Shown: positions 17,770 to 26,916, counted from the stretch's first letter. The stretch: DNA of 64,000 nucleotides from Flavihumibacter sp. ZG627 (GCF_000814325.1 NZ_JPHF01000007.1:124001-188000), one strand, 5' to 3'. The notes: generated from the sequence alone by a model not told the origin. Numbers and translations are program-made.

Positions 17770-19926
17770 ATGTCAAAGAAAAGAAACATGATAAACAAAG
17801 ACCCCAACCACAAACATACCTACGATGCACAGGGTAAAATGACCTGCTGTTCACAGGAAGAAAAAATAAACCTGAAAGCAGATGAAAAGCTAATTCAGGA
17901 GCAGGGCGATAAAGCATGCTGCGTTGTTGACGAAAAAACCCGGGACCGCCATTTTAAAGGCGATGGGCATTATCATGGAATAAGGTTTAAAAAGGAACTG
18001 GACCATGGTAGCAGTCATGAACATAACGATGAGGACGGCCATGACCATTCAGGAGATGTCAAGAGCAGTACATTCAAAATGTTTCTGCCAGCCATTATCA
18101 GCATAGCCTTGTTACTCATAGCCATTGTATTTGATAACTGGATTCTGCAAACATGGTTTACAGGATGGGTTCGTGTAGTTTGGTATATTGCTGCTTATGC
18201 ATCTGTTGGTTTTCCGGTAATAAAGGAAGCAATAGTGGCTATCGGTAAAGGAGAGATATTTTCAGAATTTTTATTAATGAGCATTGCCACCATCGGGGCA
18301 TTTACCATTAGCGAATATCCCGAAGGTGTTGCAGTAATGTTGTTCTACGCCATTGGCGAAGTATTCCAAACTTTGGCAGTAAAAAGAGCAAAGGCAAACA
18401 TTAAAACTTTGCTTGATCAGCGACCGGACGAAGTAACTGTTTTAGAAAACAACCAACCCAAAACCATTAAAGCTGAAAGAGCAAACATTGGTGACATCAT
18501 TCAATTAAAAGCTGGAGAAAAATTAGGTTTGGATGGCGAGTTAATTTCCGAAACTGCATCCTTCAACACTGCAGCATTAACCGGCGAAAGCAAGCCTGAC
18601 ACCAAAGTAAAAGGCGAAACCGTATTGGCAGGAATGATAAATTTAAACATTGTTGCACAGGTAAAAGTTACCACCTCTTACACGGATAGTAAGTTAAGTA
18701 AGATTTTAGAATTGGTACAAAACGCCACCGCCCAAAAAGCACCAACCGAATTATTTATAAGAAAGTTTGCAAAAATCTATACTCCTATTGTGGTTTTATT
18801 AGCAGGGCTTATTTGTGTAGTGCCAATGTTGTTTGTAGAAAATTATGTATTCAGCCAATGGCTTTACAGGGCATTGGTGTTCTTAGTTATCAGTTGTCCT
18901 TGTGCATTGGTCATTTCTATTCCATTAGGATATTTTGGCGGCATTGGTGCAGCCAGCAAAAACGGAATACTATTTAAAGGCAGCAACTTCTTGGACATCA
19001 TTGCCAACATTCAAAATGTAGTGATGGATAAAACGGGTACAATGACAGAAGGGGTTTTTAAAGTACAGGAAGTAAATATAAAGCATCAGTACAATAAGGA
19101 TGAAGTACTGGCAATGGTGAATGCTTTGGAAAGTCAAAGCACACACCCCGTCGCAACAGCCATTCATCAGTATGTTGGTAATATCAACACCGGAATAAAA
19201 TTAAATGCAGTAGAGGAAATTGCAGGGCATGGATTGAAAGCTGAAGTAAACGGTAAAGAATTATTGGTAGGAAATTTTAAGCTGATGGATAAGTTTTCCA
19301 TCAAATACGATATTGACCCTTCTACAATTGTTTATACTTTAATAGCCATTGCTTACGACAAAAAATTTGCAGGCTACCTAACCATTGCCGACAGCATAAA
19401 AGAAGATGCTCAGGAAGCTGTAAACAAGTTGCATAGCATGAATGTAAAAACAACAATGCTGAGTGGTGATAAAAGTAGTGTAGTAAAATTTGTTGCAGAT
19501 AAATTAGGAATAGATAATGCCTTTGGCGATTTATTGCCCGAAGACAAAGTGAACAAGGTAAAAGCCATCAAAGACCGCAACGAAACCGTAGCCTTTGTTG
19601 GTGATGGTGTTAACGATGCCCCGGTGGTAGCCCTAAGCAATGTAGGTATTGCAATGGGTGGTTTAGGCAGTGATGCCACTATTGAAACAGCAGATGTGGT
19701 AATACAGGACGATAAACCCAGTCGTATTGCAATGGCCATTAACATTGGCAAGCAAACGAAAAAAATAGTGTGGCAAAACATTACTCTTGCCTTTGCGGTA
19801 AAAGCAATCGTATTGGTATTAGGTGCAGGTGGCTTGGCAACCATGTGGGAAGCGGTATTTGCAGATGTGGGTGTAGCGTTGCTGGCAATTTTAAATGCAG
19901 TGAGGATACAGGGAATGAAGTTTTAA
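17770..19926 (+). CDS. P1B-type Zn/Cd/Pb-transporting ATPase (CPC type)
   Basis: This is an inner-membrane metal-exporting ATPase of about 718 residues. I chose ATG 17770 rather than the TTG six bases earlier. The N-terminus lacks an HMA fold but has Cys pairs (TCCSQ, ACCVV) and a His/Asp-rich stretch (HGSSHEHNDEDGHDHSG) that can bind divalent metals. The transport motif is C376-P377-C378, and DKTGT carries the phosphorylated D420. TGES and GDGVNDAP are present. The C-terminal helix has a DVGVALLAILNAVR segment typical of ZntA/CadA (P1B-2). Together with the DFG-type RND pump it covers divalent metal resistance. Confidence 0.92.
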   Translation: MSKKRNMINKDPNHKHTYDAQGKMTCCSQEEKINLKADEKLIQEQGDKACCVVDEKTRDRHFKGDGHYHGIRFKKELDHGSSHEHNDEDGHDHSGDVKSSTFKMFLPAIISIALLLIAIVFDNWILQTWFTGWVRVVWYIAAYASVGFPVIKEAIVAIGKGEIFSEFLLMSIATIGAFTISEYPEGVAVMLFYAIGEVFQTLAVKRAKANIKTLLDQRPDEVTVLENNQPKTIKAERANIGDIIQLKAGEKLGLDGELISETASFNTAALTGESKPDTKVKGETVLAGMINLNIVAQVKVTTSYTDSKLSKILELVQNATAQKAPTELFIRKFAKIYTPIVVLLAGLICVVPMLFVENYVFSQWLYRALVFLVISCPCALVISIPLGYFGGIGAASKNGILFKGSNFLDIIANIQNVVMDKTGTMTEGVFKVQEVNIKHQYNKDEVLAMVNALESQSTHPVATAIHQYVGNINTGIKLNAVEEIAGHGLKAEVNGKELLVGNFKLMDKFSIKYDIDPSTIVYTLIAIAYDKKFAGYLTIADSIKEDAQEAVNKLHSMNVKTTMLSGDKSSVVKFVADKLGIDNAFGDLLPEDKVNKVKAIKDRNETVAFVGDGVNDAPVVALSNVGIAMGGLGSDATIETADVVIQDDKPSRIAMAINIGKQTKKIVWQNITLAFAVKAIVLVLGAGGLATMWEAVFADVGVALLAILNAVRIQGMKF

Positions 19927-19943
19927 GTAGCTTGATAATTTCT

Positions 19944-20597
19944 TTAATTCACTAAAATACCATTAGCAACTTTATTGCTTATTATAATTTCCTTGTTAGA
20001 TTTTATCTGGAGAGTATATGTCTGGTCAAACTCTTCAATGGCTTTTACCTTAATATTATTGCCCAAAGAAATGCCTGCCTTATCCAGGTAATTCAAAAAT
20101 GCAGGTGTATGATCCGTCACGCCGGTGAACATACCCTCTTCACCAACTTTGAGAGTTGATAGCAAAACTGCTTTTGATTTAGGAAGCACCCCATTGGCAT
20201 CTGGTATTGGATCGCCATGTGGGTCGGCTTTGGGAAATCCTAAAAACTTGTCCAGCTTATTAGTGAGATCTTCGGTATGTATATGTTCCAGTTGTTCGGC
20301 CAGGTCATGAACCTCATCCCATTTATAGCCCAATTTATCAACGAGGAACACTTCCCAAAGCCGGTGATTACGGATGATACCAACGGCCACCTGCCTGCCT
20401 CTTTCTGTTAGCTTTACCCCTTTTGACTTTTGGTAGGTCACAAGCTTCTTTCCGGCCATCCTCTTGAGCATATCGGTCACGGACGGGGCATGTACCTCCA
20501 TCACCTGGGCAAGGGCTGAAGTAGCCACTACTTCGCCGTTGGTTTCCTGTAACTTATAAATAGCCTTGAGATAGTTTTCTTCAGTAAATGAATGCAC
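19944..20597 (-). CDS. DtxR/MntR-family metal-dependent repressor
   Basis: The 217-residue protein has an N-terminal winged helix (TEENYLKAIYKLQE, then TSALAQVMEVHAPSVTDMLKRMAGKKLV). A dimerisation/metal-binding domain follows, with HRLWEVFLVDKLGY, DEVHDLAEQLEHI and a Cys-less metal site. The C-terminal SH3-like FeoA domain begins near residue 150. DtxR and MntR proteins repress iron- or manganese-responsive genes when loaded with metal. It is divergent from a di-heme/Rieske/porin operon, and a DtxR-like palindrome lies between them, so autoregulation and repression of that operon are likely. Confidence 0.9.
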   Translation of the reverse strand: MHSFTEENYLKAIYKLQETNGEVVATSALAQVMEVHAPSVTDMLKRMAGKKLVTYQKSKGVKLTERGRQVAVGIIRNHRLWEVFLVDKLGYKWDEVHDLAEQLEHIHTEDLTNKLDKFLGFPKADPHGDPIPDANGVLPKSKAVLLSTLKVGEEGMFTGVTDHTPAFLNYLDKAGISLGNNIKVKAIEEFDQTYTLQIKSNKEIIISNKVANGILVN

Positions 20598-20646
20598 GGC
20601 TCTGAATTATTTAAGTGAAGGTAGCAAAACGGATATAAAAATTAAA

Positions 20647-20660
20647 TTAGATTAGCCTAA
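20647..20660. promoter_or_regulatory. DtxR-type operator
   Basis: TTAGATTAGCCTAA is a 14-bp near-palindrome resembling the DtxR/IdeR half-site pattern (TTAGG...CCTAA). A further TAATTTAA/ATTAAATTAG context flanks it on both sides. It lies 50 bp upstream of the repressor start and 53 bp upstream of the divergent di-heme gene, positioned to control both promoters. Confidence 0.6.
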
Positions 20661-20712
20661 TTTTACTTTTATATTCATCTAATTTAATATTTTTACCTGT
20701 CTTTCAAACGAT

Positions 20713-21909
20713 ATGAAAAAACTCAAGATCATAACTGCTATTATTTTGGTTATCACGGGTGTAGTGGCCTGTGAAAAAATACTTCCCAAAGCCCCACCTG
20801 ATGACGAGCTACTGGACGGTCCTGTTGAGGGTCTTAGTTATGAACAGAACCGCAGGTTCCTTGCTGGTGATGTGGCCTTTAACGACGAAGTATTCACTTC
20901 TCAAACAGGTTTAGGCTCCATCTTCGTAGCCACCAGTTGCGGCAGTTGCCATGCCGGTGATGGCAAAGGTCATCCTTTCACTACTTTGACAAGATTTGGA
21001 CAGATTGATAGCAATGGCAATCAGTTCCTTCATTTGGGCGGACCGCAATTGCAAAACAGGGCCTTGCCAGGCTATAGTCCGGAGCAAATACCCGCCGGAG
21101 CCACTTTCTCGAAATTCACCCCGCCCGCCAATACTGGCTTAGGTTTTTTAGAATTGGTTTCAGATGCTGATATTTTAGCAATGGCTGACCCTAACGATGC
21201 AAATGCTGATGGGATTTCTGGTGTACCAAACTGGATAACTCTGCCATCATTTATTGATCCAAATCCAAACGCTATAACTCAAAATGGAAAATACATTCAT
21301 CGCTTTGGTAAAAAAGCTGCTGCTTATAATCTGTTGCATCAAACCGTTAATGCCTATAATCAGGATATAGGCATCACTTCAACGTTTCAGCCAAAAGATG
21401 TTTATTCCGGTTTAAATATTGATCCCGAAGTTTCCGATGTAACGATACATAATGTTGTCTTCTACTTACAAACATTGAAAACTCCCATTCAAAGAAATCA
21501 AAATGATGCTGAAGTAGTTCAAGGTAAAAATATATTTATACAGGCAAGGTGTGAAAGCTGCCACAAGCAAACATTGAAAACAGAATTTTCACTTGTTGCC
21601 GCTTTGTCAAATAAAACATTTCATCCTTACACCGATTTGCTGTTACATGATATGGGGCCAGGTTTGGATGATGGCTATACGGAAGGCAATGCAAAAACGT
21701 CTGAATGGAGAACACCACCGCTTTGGGGATTGGGTTTATCTCCGAACTCGCAAGGTGGACAATACTTCCTGTTGCATGATGGACGGGCAAAGAGTATTGA
21801 AGAAGCGATATTGCTACATGGTGGCGAAGCGCAGCAAAGCAAGGAAAACTTTCAGCAGCTTTCGGCACAGGAAAGAAATAACCTGATTAAATTTTTAAAA
21901 TCATTGTAG
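20713..21909 (+). CDS. Di-heme oxidoreductase-like (DUF1111) lipoprotein
   Basis: The 398-residue protein has a lipobox (VVAC, Cys20) and two c-type heme motifs: CGSCH near residue 76 and CESCH near residue 280. The pattern with ADPNDANADGISGVPNW and the C-terminal LHDGRAKSIEEAILLHGGEA loop matches the DUF1111/di-heme peroxidase-related family. It probably transfers electrons or reduces peroxide at the outer face of the periplasm. Its gene is the first of three with short gaps (11 bp to Rieske), likely under DtxR control. Confidence 0.88.
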   Translation: MKKLKIITAIILVITGVVACEKILPKAPPDDELLDGPVEGLSYEQNRRFLAGDVAFNDEVFTSQTGLGSIFVATSCGSCHAGDGKGHPFTTLTRFGQIDSNGNQFLHLGGPQLQNRALPGYSPEQIPAGATFSKFTPPANTGLGFLELVSDADILAMADPNDANADGISGVPNWITLPSFIDPNPNAITQNGKYIHRFGKKAAAYNLLHQTVNAYNQDIGITSTFQPKDVYSGLNIDPEVSDVTIHNVVFYLQTLKTPIQRNQNDAEVVQGKNIFIQARCESCHKQTLKTEFSLVAALSNKTFHPYTDLLLHDMGPGLDDGYTEGNAKTSEWRTPPLWGLGLSPNSQGGQYFLLHDGRAKSIEEAILLHGGEAQQSKENFQQLSAQERNNLIKFLKSL

Positions 21910-21920
21910 CACACGCAAAC

Positions 21921-22361
21921 ATGAATAGAAAAGACTTTATACTTAAATCCTGCTCTGCCTGTATTGGTGCATCAACTCTCTTCGCACTTTTTAGTTCCTG
22001 TGCTACTACTCAGTTTGCTAATGGTCAATTAACCAAAGACGGAATATTGATTGATGTAAAAGAGTTTGAGCTGAAAGAAAAAAATAAACACCGATTGTAT
22101 ATCGTTGTACGAAACGAAGCGTTGCTTTTCCCAATATGTGTTTACAGATTCAGTGATACTGATTACGCCGCCCTTTGGATGCAGTGTGCTCACCAGGGCG
22201 CAGAACTAAATGTAGCTGGTGATTATCTCCAGTGCCCTGCGCATGGAAGCGAGTATGATAACCGAGGCAAAGTAACCAACGGTCCTGCGGACAGAGATCT
22301 GAGGACATTTCCCGTAACGCTTAACAACAACCAAATCTTTATTGATTTAAGAAAAGCATGA
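21921..22361 (+). CDS. Rieske [2Fe-2S] protein
   Basis: The 146-residue protein has an export signal with a Cys-rich hydrophobic stretch and a Rieske cluster: C-A-H at about residues 91-93 and C-P-A-H at about 109-112, the typical CxH...CxxH ligand set. It is likely an electron-transfer partner for the neighbouring di-heme protein. It overlaps the downstream porin gene by 4 bp (ATGA), showing coupling. Confidence 0.9.
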   Translation: MNRKDFILKSCSACIGASTLFALFSSCATTQFANGQLTKDGILIDVKEFELKEKNKHRLYIVVRNEALLFPICVYRFSDTDYAALWMQCAHQGAELNVAGDYLQCPAHGSEYDNRGKVTNGPADRDLRTFPVTLNNNQIFIDLRKA

Positions 22362-23584
22362 GAAAAATAATACTAAACATTCTATCCGTTTTCATTTCAT
22401 CTGTTGTCGTTGCTCAGATAGACCCGGCATTATTAAGAAGAACTTCAAAGGATACATCGGGATTGTTACTTAACATGGATGCGGTATACAACCGTCCCTT
22501 TCTTCAGTTAGGCAAACTGCCTGTTGCATTGGGTGGATATGCAGAAGCCAATTACCAGTATTTACAGGAAGATGGTATATCGGAAGGACATCAGTTTCAA
22601 ATGAGACGATTGACATTGTTTGTATCTTCTTCCATTTCGAAAAGAATTAAATTTTTGAGTGAGATTGAATTTGAAGATGGTACTAAAGAAATCAATATTG
22701 AATTTGCATCTGTTGATTTTGAGTTTGCGCCCCTTTTGAATTTGAGAAGCGGTATTGTTATGAATCCGATTGGAGCTTTCAATCAAAATCATGACGGGCC
22801 GAAATGGGAATTTATTGACAGGCCAATTTCTGCCACCCAAATCCTTCCGGCCACCTGGAGCAATGTGGGTTTTGGTGTATTTGGGAAAAAATCATCCAAA
22901 GATTGGGTATATGCTTACGAAGCCTACCTCACCAATGGATTTGATGATAAAATAATTGACAATGCTGAAAACAAAACTTTTCTCCCAGCCAGTAAAGAAA
23001 ATAAAGACCGGTTTGAAGAAAGCTTTAACGGAAGTCCATTGCTTACAGGTAAGGTTGCAGTAAGAAATCGAAAAATTGGTGAATTAGGCTTATCATACAT
23101 GGGTGGTGTTTACAATAAATTTGAAGATGATGGATTGGAATTGGATAAAAAAAGAAGAGTGAATGTATATGCAATAGACTTTAACAGCACACTCCCAAAA
23201 ATCAATACTTATATCAATGCTGAATGGGCTTGGGTGAATGTGGATGTTCCTGAAACGTACACTGAACAATTTGGCAGAAAACAACAAGGCGGTTTTATTG
23301 ACTTTGTGCAACCTGTTTTTAAGAAACCTGTGTTTGGCTTTGAAACGTCAGTTATCAATGCAGCCTTGCGTCTTGAATATGTGGATTGGAATAAAGGAAA
23401 GTTCAAGTCCACAGGTGATAATATCAGTGACGAAGTATTTTCCATTGTTCCTGCCATTAGCTGGCGACCCACTGCACAAACAGTGATTCGGTTGAACTAT
23501 CGGTACAACTGGCAAAAAGATATTTTAGGCAACCCACCCGCTAAGCTGGCAGGATTTCAGTTTGGGGTGACTACCTATTTTTAA
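22358..23584 (+). CDS. Outer-membrane porin (phosphate-selective porin OprO/P-like)
   Basis: The 408-residue protein has a signal peptide ending VVAQ. A barrel of alternating aromatic strands follows (FLSEIEFEDGTKEINIEFASVDFEF, then LRLEYVDWNKG), ending with the terminal aromatic residue in TTYF as for outer-membrane proteins. It belongs to the OprO/OprP-like group of Bacteroidota. With a periplasmic di-heme and Rieske protein in the same operon, it may supply a substrate or metal to that electron-transfer chain. Confidence 0.85.
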   Translation: MRKIILNILSVFISSVVVAQIDPALLRRTSKDTSGLLLNMDAVYNRPFLQLGKLPVALGGYAEANYQYLQEDGISEGHQFQMRRLTLFVSSSISKRIKFLSEIEFEDGTKEINIEFASVDFEFAPLLNLRSGIVMNPIGAFNQNHDGPKWEFIDRPISATQILPATWSNVGFGVFGKKSSKDWVYAYEAYLTNGFDDKIIDNAENKTFLPASKENKDRFEESFNGSPLLTGKVAVRNRKIGELGLSYMGGVYNKFEDDGLELDKKRRVNVYAIDFNSTLPKINTYINAEWAWVNVDVPETYTEQFGRKQQGGFIDFVQPVFKKPVFGFETSVINAALRLEYVDWNKGKFKSTGDNISDEVFSIVPAISWRPTAQTVIRLNYRYNWQKDILGNPPAKLAGFQFGVTTYF

Positions 23585-24009
23585 ATTTCAGCCTTAATGG
23601 TGATGGCGCATTTTTCAAATTCTGAACTCAAAAGTTTTATAGGAATTTTATCCGGGCAATACTTAGTGGTTTCTATTAAGTAAACTACTCTCAGGTTGGT
23701 AAGCGGCTTTAGCCATGCCAAATATTCCCGAAGATGTTCTGCAATTTGCTTAACCGTTGTATTAGGTTTCTCTTTTATTACCAGTATTAATTTCCCATTC
23801 TTTTCACTGGTCAGGAATCTTGCTGCTTTCAGCATTGCACCTAAATACCCCTTACGACTTGTTCCAGTATCACACTCCATAATGATGTACTCATTCTCCT
23901 TTTGCAAAACTGTGTCTGGCTTATACCCTTTAGTCAGTTGTCCCCCTGAATTGAGAACCACATAACCTTCGGCACTGTGCAAGAGGTTCTTAAATAATTT
24001 GTCTTTCAT
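23581..24009 (-). CDS. Unrecognised 142-aa protein with a possible restriction-nuclease-like core
   Basis: I do not recognise the family. A central stretch (about residues 28-50) reads GYKPDTVLQKENEYIIMEC followed by DTGTSRKG, giving a Pro-Asp, a hydrophobic strand and an Glu-x-Asp. This resembles the first two catalytic strands of the PD-(D/E)xK fold, with Asp where Lys is usual. It is transcribed after the DUF262/HNH gene (52 bp gap), which suggests a two-gene operon. It converges with and overlaps the end of the porin gene by 4 bp. Confidence 0.6.
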   Translation of the reverse strand: MKDKLFKNLLHSAEGYVVLNSGGQLTKGYKPDTVLQKENEYIIMECDTGTSRKGYLGAMLKAARFLTSEKNGKLILVIKEKPNTTVKQIAEHLREYLAWLKPLTNLRVVYLIETTKYCPDKIPIKLLSSEFEKCAITIKAEI

Positions 24010-24061
24010 CGCTTCGCTGTAATAAGGGTGATTTTAAAGATGCAACAGCCAATTCTAAAGG

Positions 24062-25759
24062 CTATTTTACTTGGGGCAAAATGCAATTCAAAATCAGATT
24101 CGCTCTTGATTTAGTAAAGTCTTCAAATTTATCCTCTGTCCACAACGTTTCATCAGCAGGGATTAAGTGACGCTTTACAAAGGCAGCTTTATCAGTTACA
24201 TGATTATTGATCCAATCCTTGAAAGGACTTGCATTTTTTAATCCCCTGTTGGTGCTGAAATCTATTAGTTGAAAGTTTCTGATACTATTAATTTTTGCTG
24301 GTTCAATCTTTAGCGATTCTAATATTGATTTCGGCATGATGTGGTCAATATCATTTACCCTTATAGTCTGTCCTCTGTCGTACATTAGGTAATAAACAAA
24401 TGAACTTTCTAATTCATCGAGGTTATCGGTAGTATAAGTTCTGGTAAACGTAATTGGATGGTCTGTATAAACCTGGAACAATTCATCGGCTGGGAAATCT
24501 TTGTTTTTAAAGTGCTGTATTTTATCCAATAATTTACGGATACCTGTTTTGTAAGGTATCCATCCTGCACCCTTGCTTTTGAATACTCCATTAATGAGAG
24601 AATGGTATATCCATTTCTCCAACCTTGGGTGTTCCGCATTTTTAGCATCGAAATTGGCAAAGAAGTTTTCTAATTCTTTATCGCTTATTTGCTTGTGAAA
24701 AAGATGATAGGCGATAAAAAACAATGGAATAAAGGAACGGTTGGCATCTTTATAGTAATAATACAATTTTGAATTAATGAGAAAGTCCTTGAGGCATTTC
24801 AGGGTAACTTTAATCCTTTCTCTGTTTTTTATGGCGAATTGAGCATCGGCTGCTTCAATTGCCGCCATTTCTTTTTTATGATTGTCCTGCAATAGGAAAA
24901 TTAACTTGATAAGATTGTCCTGTGTTAATCCAATTTCTTCATAGCTCTTTAATGTTTCTTCCAAAAAGCCTTCCATTTCCCATTCAAAACCTTTGAGCAC
25001 AGAAGCTACCAAATCAAAAGAAGAAAGCTTTGTGCCGCCATCGTTCAACCTTCGGAATAACTCAACGATTCTTTGTTTATTGGTTATTTCATCAAATGAT
25101 TTATTCACTGAGACTTTTGAAATACCGAGACAATCTGCTGTCAAAGTATTCTTGTAAAACGCTTTTATGTTTTTTTCAACATGTTTTCTTTGAATAGCAT
25201 CTTGTATATTTTGCGTCTTTATTATTTCTTCAGCAACCTGGTCTTCATCGTTGGTATCTTTTAATCTTTTTAGCAAGGAGCTGGCAAGATACCAGTTATG
25301 TTCAGGGATTGTTCTGTCTTCATTTCCCTTTGAATTTTTGGGTAGTTTACTTTCTTCTTTCTCAAACTTAAATTCAAATTCATTATTATAATCGCTGAAC
25401 AAATCAAAATACAACACCTTGCCATTTATACTTCCTTTTAAACCAATATAGAAGGATTGCATTCGCTGTTGTCCGTCAATAACAAAATTCTGTAATTGGG
25501 TTAGAGTATCTACTTGTCTTGAATTTATGACACCACCATCTTTTGTGAATGTCCTGTAATTAAAAAGAGGTTTACTTCCTTTTTCTTCTTCTATCACCAT
25601 AACACCGCCGAAAGAATCTCCCTTCAGAAGTGTATCAAACAATAATTCCATTTTTTCCTCATCCCATACCAGCCGTCGTTGAATAACAGGGAGAACAAAC
25701 TTTTCCTCTTCGATTTCGTTGATTACGTCTGATATTTTATATGATTTCCAGATTGCCAT
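24062..25759 (-). CDS. DUF262/HNH (GmrSD-like) protein, candidate type IV restriction enzyme
   Basis: This 565-residue protein has an N-terminal ParB/Srx-like DUF262 domain with the IQRRLVWDEEKM segment and the hallmark DGQQR at residues 95-99. The C-terminal DUF1524-like HNH nuclease region begins D472-H473-IMPKS and continues with NSIRNFQLID and NRGLKN. GmrSD enzymes use the DUF262 part to bind/hydrolyse NTP and the HNH part to cut modified phage DNA. The order and length fit single-chain GmrSD homologues. The target modification is not readable from sequence. It is cotranscribed with a small nuclease-like gene, giving a probable defence module between metal and RNA-element regions. Confidence 0.85.
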   Translation of the reverse strand: MAIWKSYKISDVINEIEEEKFVLPVIQRRLVWDEEKMELLFDTLLKGDSFGGVMVIEEEKGSKPLFNYRTFTKDGGVINSRQVDTLTQLQNFVIDGQQRMQSFYIGLKGSINGKVLYFDLFSDYNNEFEFKFEKEESKLPKNSKGNEDRTIPEHNWYLASSLLKRLKDTNDEDQVAEEIIKTQNIQDAIQRKHVEKNIKAFYKNTLTADCLGISKVSVNKSFDEITNKQRIVELFRRLNDGGTKLSSFDLVASVLKGFEWEMEGFLEETLKSYEEIGLTQDNLIKLIFLLQDNHKKEMAAIEAADAQFAIKNRERIKVTLKCLKDFLINSKLYYYYKDANRSFIPLFFIAYHLFHKQISDKELENFFANFDAKNAEHPRLEKWIYHSLINGVFKSKGAGWIPYKTGIRKLLDKIQHFKNKDFPADELFQVYTDHPITFTRTYTTDNLDELESSFVYYLMYDRGQTIRVNDIDHIMPKSILESLKIEPAKINSIRNFQLIDFSTNRGLKNASPFKDWINNHVTDKAAFVKRHLIPADETLWTEDKFEDFTKSRANLILNCILPQVK

Positions 25760-25813
25760 AAACAGTTAATTGCTGAATTGCTAATATAACCAGATTTGCT
25801 AAATTACCAGGAG

Positions 25814-25956
25814 ACCCGGCACAGTCCTTCTGCCTTATCAAACATCCCCTCTTATTATGACAGATGGCAGAACCACTGTGCCGGTCAATGATACTGGGAA
25901 TTGAGCTTGGCTATTGGCAGATACAACTAAACTGTCCTGCCAAGCACAATTCCAGA
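25814..25956 (+). ncRNA. Structured two-hairpin element, copy 1
   Basis: Two stable hairpins lie side by side. Hairpin 1 has a perfect 10-bp outer stem (CCGGCACAGT at 25816 with ACTGTGCCGG at 25875) and an inner TCTGCC/GGCAGA stem. Hairpin 2 pairs GGAATTG and GCTTGGC (25897-25911) with GCCAAGC and CAATTCC (25939-25953) across one A-A mismatch. A second copy lies at 26592 with compensatory changes. It is 47 bp upstream of the gamma-glutamylcyclotransferase-like gene and could be its leader or an independent RNA. Confidence 0.5.
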
Positions 25957-26002
25957 TAGTCAAAGACGCAATATAATTTTGTAATCCAAATCTCAATACC
26001 AC

Positions 26003-26506
26003 ATGTTGATTTTTGCTTACGGCTCAAATATGAATCTGAACAGGCTTACAAAACGGGTTCCTTCAGCAGTGAAGGTTACCAACGCATTTCTTACAGGTCA
26101 CAAAGTAGTTTGTAATAAAATTAGCAACGACGGTTCTGCAAAGGCGAATATTATAAAGACAAATGTTTCTGCCGAATTTGTTTGGGGAGTATTGTTTTCC
26201 ATTGATAGCAATGAGAAAGCCTTGCTTGATAAAGCTGAAGGTTTAGGTAAAGGTTACACTGAGGGTACATTTACATTTTTTGATGAAATCAATAACTCTT
26301 ACGCTGCACAGATTTATATTGCCGATAGTAACTCTATAGATAATACTTTACTACCGTATGATTGGTATAAAGAATTTATTGTAAGTGGCGCTATCCAGAA
26401 TAAATTACCTGCCGAATATATTTTACAGCTACAATCTATTACCTGTATTCGTGACCATGATGAAGCAAGAAGAACTAAAAACTATTCTATTCTGTCAGGC
26501 AAGTAG
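26003..26506 (+). CDS. Gamma-glutamylcyclotransferase-like (GGCT/AIG2) protein
   Basis: The 167-residue protein begins with the GGCT signature F-A-Y-G-S-N-M (YGSN at residues 6-9), which forms the substrate-binding loop. It also has LDKAEGLGKGY, which matches the region carrying the catalytic Glu. Members convert gamma-glutamyl-amino acids or gamma-glutamylamines to pyroglutamate; in mobile elements the substrate is unknown. It is bracketed by two copies of a structured RNA-like element, which suggests it was acquired together with them. Confidence 0.8.
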   Translation: MLIFAYGSNMNLNRLTKRVPSAVKVTNAFLTGHKVVCNKISNDGSAKANIIKTNVSAEFVWGVLFSIDSNEKALLDKAEGLGKGYTEGTFTFFDEINNSYAAQIYIADSNSIDNTLLPYDWYKEFIVSGAIQNKLPAEYILQLQSITCIRDHDEARRTKNYSILSGK

Positions 26507-26591
26507 TATTCTTTTGTTACCAGCTTTAGAATCTTTAGTCATCTTCTGTTGCGACGCTCCGTTCATCGTTCTGTTCTTCTATCATCAAAGA

Positions 26592-26713
26592 CCCGGTGCA
26601 GTACACCTGTCTTATTTCTTTTTCGCCTGCGGCAAATAAGCCCGGAGAACTGCACCGGATAATCATTATTGGGAATTGAGATTGCTTCATTCTTCAGCAA
26701 ACACAATTCCAGA
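26592..26713 (+). ncRNA. Structured two-hairpin element, copy 2
   Basis: This copy has the outer stem CCGGTGCAGT (26593) with ACTGCACCGG (26649), a CTTATTT/AAATAAG inner stem, then hairpin 2 with GGAATTG (26672) paired to CAATTCC (26704). The TG/CA pair in the outer stem replaces CA/TG of copy 1, so both sides changed together. Loops differ freely. The remaining sequence of the 541-bp gap 26507-27048 holds no gene I can support except a short Lys-rich frame. Confidence 0.5.
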
Positions 26714-26879
26714 CAAACAAATCTCAGCGCAATTTCAAGTGATATTTCTTTTCCCTTCTCTTAAAGACACAACAAGCAGTTATAACCTGTTTTGTAAGAA
26801 AATGGGCAAAGCGAAAGCGAAGTTATGCGGCTGCATTGATGATTTATTAAATGCCAAAAAGACTACGGCATAAACAACG

Positions 26880-26916
26880 CTATTCCACACTACTTCAGAT
26901 TTAATTTATTCCGTTT
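26880..26916 (+). promoter_or_regulatory. Upstream element shared by ssb and radC (copy 1)
   Basis: CTATTCC...TTCAGAT...ATTTATTCCGTT, about 130-170 bp upstream of the ssb start, recurs at 37148-37185 with roughly three quarters of bases identical and the same spacing, about 73-110 bp upstream of radC. It may be a common promoter or operator of the element's maintenance genes. Confidence 0.35.

Noticed and set aside
25814-26713. Retron non-coding RNA or type III toxin-antitoxin repeat
   Set aside because: No reverse transcriptase or ToxN-like gene is nearby, and the two copies are 780 bp apart rather than tandem.
26676-26873. 65-residue frame after the second hairpin element
   Set aside because: It starts inside the structured element and shows no conserved pattern; only its last ~23 codons look protein-like.
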